DNA of 64,000 bases. Source: Elysia crispata. Lineage: Eukaryota; Mollusca; Gastropoda; Plakobranchidae. Of this stretch, positions 39,278-64,000 are shown in pieces; position 1 is the first letter of the stretch; every line of letters starts with the position of its first letter. The notes below the pieces were generated by a model that saw only the letters and a program-made list of their open reading frames with translations, had not been told where the DNA came from and did not search any database. Position numbers and translations under genes: made by a program. The stretch lies in NCBI GenBank assembly GCA_033675545.1, contig JAWDGP010000077.1:330001-394000 (forward strand), in the 5' to 3' direction.

Positions 39278-42200
39278 ATAAGCTTACTTTATAATGATAA
39301 TATAAAAGTCTGTTGTGTCTTAAATTGCAAGAGAACGTGTCTTTTTTCCCTCTTTGTTAAAGTTAAATGCTTGAATTTGATTCAAATCAGTGTTAATTTT
39401 CACAATTAAAAAAAATGGGTGAGAAAAAAGTTATGTAGAAATAAAGCTTAAAAATGTATCAGATCAGGCAGATAACCTGCCATTCATACCGATTTAATCA
39501 GAATCATTCCAATTTTTTGTGCAAATTTGGTCCGTTTCCGATTTTCCAAATATTTAGGAAATATTCCGATTTTTTTTCCAAACTAAGTTTTCACTTCCAC
39601 GATTAAAAACATTTTCAGTTTTTTTTTTAAATTAGACCTACAAGATGGACAGACAGCCTGCACAAAAGAATAAATACGGACGATATAGTTATATTATATC
39701 GATATTGTTTTTTATTATATATTATCAAATGCGGTAGGCCTATCGAAACTGATATTAATATTTTAGTTGTAACCGTCCCAAACATTGATTCTCCCAAGTT
39801 GTTTATTTCATCGTTTATTCTTCTGTGCTACCTTCTCTCTATCTTCACATCCAGACTTTGACGTTATTTCCAACAAAGGATTATTCTTATTTATCTTCTA
39901 ATAGTAATTTCTACTACAGGACAGCGCTTTTTTTCATCTATATCTTGTTAGTTATCATAATTGATTGAGAAATCCTAAAAAGAATAAGAGTAAATCAAGA
40001 TGAAATGACATGAGACTCAGTAATTGCAGGTCTGTGGAAAGTAAAATTAAGATCTGATAATAGGCCTAAGAAGTTTTATACGGATGCCAACTTTACAATC
40101 TGCCCAAGATCTATGATTTTGGTTATTTTATCTAATGTAGAATTTAGATCTAGATCTAAGTTACATGCTACATCATGCTTAACTAGTCTTAACGTCACAG
40201 CATAATTTTTGTACTCTTTTCTCAATGAAGTAATTGAACAATAGAGTGGATTACGCTCTTTAGATTATTTATAAAATAAAGTATTACAACTTTCCAGCAA
40301 ATAGTCAATTTGCTCCCCATGAAATACCTGGTTGTTTTCAACAGCTGGATCCAACAAAATTCATAAGATTTTTAATTTTCCCAGTCAAGTGTGAGAAAGG
40401 CCTATACACCATGTAGAAAAATTATATAAAATCAGGACAGAGCATCAAATATGTCATTTTTTAACTCTTTCAATAAGGAATAGATTTACTCCTTTTCATA
40501 TAAAAATAAGCCTTTTGAAGTCATGTACACCTTCCACAGGAGCTAGGTTGGCAGCTCTGCTCTATGTGAATTCATGAAATGCTGCATAATGCCAATGCCA
40601 TCCACTTCATTGAATCACTTAAAAGTATTGTAAGGCATAGAGTACTTGATTTAAACTGAAACTGAGTTATGGAAAAAAGATCTTACGATTTTTTAGAATT
40701 ATTAACAATTGAAGAATTACAAGCTAAGAAAACTAGTTTTTATCAGAGTTCAGAGCTAAACCGATGAATGAACATTCACCAAAGACCGCATTATGTGTTT
40801 TGTAATGGAATCTGTAGAGGGCAAAAATAAAGCGAGTCATTCAGATTTTTTTTGACAGCATCATTCAGATTTTCTTTCCCTGGAGAGTGGTAGGTCTGAG
40901 ATTCCATAGGAAACTGCTCATTTACTCTTTGGGCCCTTGTCCACCAAAACCATGATGAGGTCAGCTATTAAACCTCACCCAATTAGTGGTCAAGAATAGT
41001 TTAGAATTAGATCATAACTGCAAATTGTCACAACTATTGATAGATTGAAATCGATTAAACTTAAAGTAGATATTCATTATCGATCATTGTTGGGTGTGTT
41101 AAATATTTTGCAATTTATTCAAACCTTGTGTTTAAGTTTTTTTGTAGTACCTATGATATGAAGTGAAGTTGCAAAAGATTGCAGCATCATCAAGAACAGT
41201 CTGAATAAAAATGTTTCTTAATCGTAAAGTTGTTGAGAGATCAACACTTTTTAACACAATTTATTACATTAAACATCCATGGCAACAGAACCTGCAAAGC
41301 CTGAGTTTTAATGATTCATTTGATTATAATTACCAAATACCCAGTTACAACTAGAAGGTGACAATTGGGGTTAAATATTGGTTTTGATTGATAACCCCAT
41401 CTCATGGAATCCTCCATCAGCTAATTGAAATGGTCAAAGAATGCAGATTACTTGTTCAGAAGTGTGGGAGATTTGCACATGTTAACCCTTAAACTGAACC
41501 TTCAGCAGAAAGATAGAATGGGTATCTCAAATTCCATATTCATAGGGACGTTTTATTTTGTCACAATGCCTTCATGGTCTAAACATAATGGCTAGCCTAG
41601 TTTGGAATATTGACTAAATGATTATGATTGGTCAAGCACTTGACAACAAAGAAAAAACAAATACATCTGCTAAATTATTCATTTGGTATCATAGAAGGCT
41701 AATCGCCGATGTCTGTTCCAGACAGGGCATTTGAGAGAGAGAGATCATAGAAGGCAGCCAGTTTTTCCTCAAAATACCTCTCCGTTTTTTTCTCTTACTC
41801 TTTGTTGCCAGCTATCATTATAAAACAAGAGATGAAACAAAGCTGGAGCCCTCACGGCAAGAAACGCACAAAAAGCACATGAAATGATTCATTTATATGC
41901 AGTAATGCTTTTCACTGCCAATCTTCTGCAGCTAAGCTGAGAAAAGAAAGGCCACCAATCATTGAAAATAAGATTTTTGACTATAAGTGATATTTCACGA
42001 GCACCTATCTTTTCGATTGTCCCATTGAAAAAAATTTACCTCTAAGGTTGATATACAGCATCATCTTGTGCATAGCAACATACACCCCCTTCATCCTCCA
42101 ATAATTTTTTTTTACCACAACACATAGTTTTTAGTTGAGTTTCTGGCATTAAAATAAGCAAATGTATTCAAATGTTGACTTCCTTTATTTATTTAAATTA

Positions 42201-42355
42201 AATGTGCCTCCCCAGCCACATAAAATATGTCAAGAATTTATTGAATCATCACAAAAATTATAAACAAAGTTCATAAGTAGAGATTTTCTGACGAATATAA
42301 CAGCACTGAAAGTAGTTTTGTACAAAACATAAATTTTGTGACATAGACCATTATA

Positions 42356-42500
42356 CAGAGGAAACTCGATATAGAGGGCATAATGGGACAAAGCTAAATC
42401 CCAGTCAAATCAAATATCTTGATATTCACAGGATAATGCTGTATTCCAAACCTTGTTATAATACATTTATTTCAATGGGACATTATTTTTTGTGCTGAGA
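42356..42500. mobile_element. Possible pogo-like element end (fragment)
   Basis: After a TA, the sequence CAGAGGAAACTCGATATAG resembles Tigger/pogo-type termini. No matching inverted copy was found nearby, so this is at best a solitary or degraded end. The downstream boundary is arbitrary. Confidence 0.35.
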
Positions 42501-43274
42501 ATGTTAGTCTTGTATGTTTCTCCACATAAAAATAAGTGATTGTAAAATATTCTGTATACACAAATCTTAGTTTCATTTAGTGGCCTTCCTTTTTCAGCTT
42601 AAGGCAACAGAAGATTGGCAGTTACTAATACTACATTAAAGTGAATAACTATTTTTTCAGAATGATCTCTAAAAGTGACCAAATTTAAATTAAGTGCACC
42701 AAGTAAGGGTAAAAATAATGGATTCTTTGAGGAACAGTGGCTGAAACAAGTCTTTGATATCTAAACTTGGAATACCAGAATGTTAAATTGATAGTAACAA
42801 GTAGAGCATTGAATCTATTCACACCAAAATATCAAGAAATTAAGAAAATCAACTAAAATATTAAATTCAGTCTAATGCTCCCTATGCTTTCACTTGAAAA
42901 TTCTGATTTCTGATTGTTTTGGATAAGAAGGAAAGAGTAAAAACATATTTATACGAGTTCAAATATTCTTCTCTTCAATATTTTAACTAATTGCAAACCA
43001 GCCATTAAAAACATTAAGACTTGATACCAAAGCTAAAAAAAGAACAAAAAAACAAAGGTCACATTTTTTTCAGGGTTTAATAAAAATATATTTGATAATA
43101 AAATTCTATAGAAAATACTTTGAAATATTAATTAGTTCCATTATTCACACACTCCATCCTTTCTGCTCAAACTTACCTATAAACACAAATAGCAATAAGA
43201 ACAAATAATGGTTTTCATAATTTGATACACCATGCATAAAAAATGTTCTCTGTAGTGTATATGCACAATGAGAA

Positions 43275-62850
<19,576 letters not shown>

Positions 62851-64000
62851 GCTTTGAATTTTGTAGTTGAAACTCAATTGACGTATTATGATCATCCAAA
62901 TACTGGAAAAAGATAAGAAAGGTCTTTGTTGAAGTTTTATGTTCACTTGAAAAAGGTTTCCCTGAAATAGAAGCAACATGTTGTTATTTGATGAGAAGTA
63001 ATGAAAGAAAGAAGAATATTGAGATCTTAAAAACAAATACTTCTCAACAAATTTTAAGGTTGGTTTCCTGTTCCATAAATTAAATCAACAAATCTTCATA
63101 AAATGTACCTTCAACATTGAAAAAGTATGTTAACTCATTGTGTGCCAATCGACGATGTATCGTCGATATAGTGAGCCGCAGCTGTGCCAGTCGAGATGTA
63201 TCGTCGATATAAGAACCAATGTTTGTTTCGCCATTGGTAGCCCGGTCATGAAACTCTTAAGTTTCCTATGAGAGATAACTCTAAATATATAATAAGTCAT
63301 AGTTACACAAAAATAAGCCAAACTGGAACCCAATTTCAAATGTATCCTCTAAAGACAATATGCACAGTAAAAATGGCCTGGCACAACCGTGGAAAACGCT
63401 CAGGCACACAATGAGTTAAGATTAGTACAGAGCTCTCTTCATTCAATTTTGCTCTCTAGTTTTCTCCAAAGATTTGGTTCTGGTAGAAGCATTGTAAGTG
63501 TTACTCATGAATACAAAAATACAGTTCAATTTAGGTCAGGCCTTATTATAAAAAAATGAAGATGCGTGCTGTATACATGTGAAGTAGGACTTCCAATTGG
63601 GTACATTGGTTTAGTTATATAGGATTGATATGCTACTACTAAATTTCTTACACAGCAAAATTTTTTTTTCATACAAAAAATCATGACCAATCATTTTCTA
63701 TACCTCTTTAGTATGACAGTACCCATTCGGAAGCCCTTCCAAATATTTCACCTCTTGTTCCTCTATGTAGCCATCGCGATCACCATTCTCTTACTACATT
63801 CAAATTCTCCATTTCCCTATTCTTTTTCTCCTCCTCCTTTAATCAGTTTTGGTCGGTTTGAATTTTATTTCCTTTCTCTTTCTTCTCTTCCCCCTTCTTC
63901 AATGTTTTATGATCTAATTTTACATTAGTATTTAGACCTTATAAATCTGTCCACTCTGAATCTTAAATCTAGATCTAGATACTGCGGTACATGATTAAAT
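62851..64000. other. Upstream region of MUTYH
   Basis: The 5' untranslated region and promoter of MUTYH should lie just beyond 62850, but I see no clear TATA box or CpG-rich start region. It contains a 282-bp MITE (listed separately) and pyrimidine-rich sequence at 63760-63900. No further gene was recognised to the window end. Confidence 0.5.
63130..63419. mobile_element. TTAA-flanked MITE (piggyBac-like), 282 bp
   Basis: Exact 13-base terminal inverted repeats CTCATTGTGTGCC/GGCACACAATGAG are flanked on both sides by TTAA (63130-63133 and 63416-63419), the target duplication used by piggyBac-type transposases. The left end carries two near-identical direct repeats (63141-63170 and 63183-63211) built around gatgtatcgtcgatata; the first contains the near-palindrome cgacgatgtatcgtcg. 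No transposase is encoded. Confidence 0.85.

Larger units (their letters stand above)
39231..43274. other. Intergenic gap between convergent MYBBP1A and MUTYH
   Basis: Both neighbouring genes end here, 4.0 kb apart tail to tail. I see no coding sequence. Contents are AT-rich unique sequence with a probable pogo-type element end at about 42356 and the untranslated ends of both genes. Confidence 0.65.

Overview
This is an AT-rich, intron-rich animal nuclear window. Exons are short with GT-AG junctions, introns run from a few hundred bases to several kb, and microsatellites, a LINE and several MITE-like elements fill the gaps. The proteins resemble vertebrate-type nuclear proteins. The LINE is of the L2/CR1-like kind common in marine invertebrates. 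I infer an invertebrate metazoan, most likely a lophotrochozoan (mollusc-like), but the window contains no taxonomic marker.

Layout: (1) 1-2424 holds a TA microsatellite, a short tandem repeat and possibly an upstream exon. (2) 2425-7555 (+) carries seven exons coding two adjacent PHD fingers and a C-terminal SAM domain, a chromatin-reader architecture. Its true N-terminus is uncertain. (3) 7556-12140 is intergenic, with a TTA microsatellite, a polypyrimidine block and a GA/G-run block. (4) 12141-39230 (+) is a 35-exon MYBBP1A (Pol5/DNA polymerase phi family) gene of 1137 codons. Intron 5 contains a near-complete L2/CR1-like LINE in sense orientation, and intron 24 a 909-bp pogo-like element. 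(5) 39231-43274 is the gap between two convergent genes. (6) 43275-62850 (-) is a complete 14-exon MUTYH (adenine DNA glycosylase) gene of 493 codons. It keeps the catalytic Glu and Asp, the iron-sulfur cysteines, the FSH loop of the 8-oxoG-recognition domain and a canonical PCNA-binding motif at the extreme C-terminus. Its introns hold at least three copies of one TA-flanked MITE family, a fourth pogo-like element that encloses one of them, SINE-like pieces, a 198-bp GA repeat and a 1.6-kb inverted-repeat-bounded segment. (7) 62851-64000 is upstream of MUTYH and contains a 282-bp TTAA-flanked MITE.

The three genes have nuclear roles (chromatin reading, nucleolar/ribosome and transcription co-regulation, base-excision repair), but nothing suggests they form one system. 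I joined the exons by hand from frame continuity and splice consensus. Every junction in MUTYH and nearly all in MYBBP1A keep the reading frame. The less certain ones are the ends of MYBBP1A exons 6 and 26. I did not find a new defence or metabolic system. The second-look items are transposable-element structure and small deviations in MUTYH, plus the PHD-SAM architecture.
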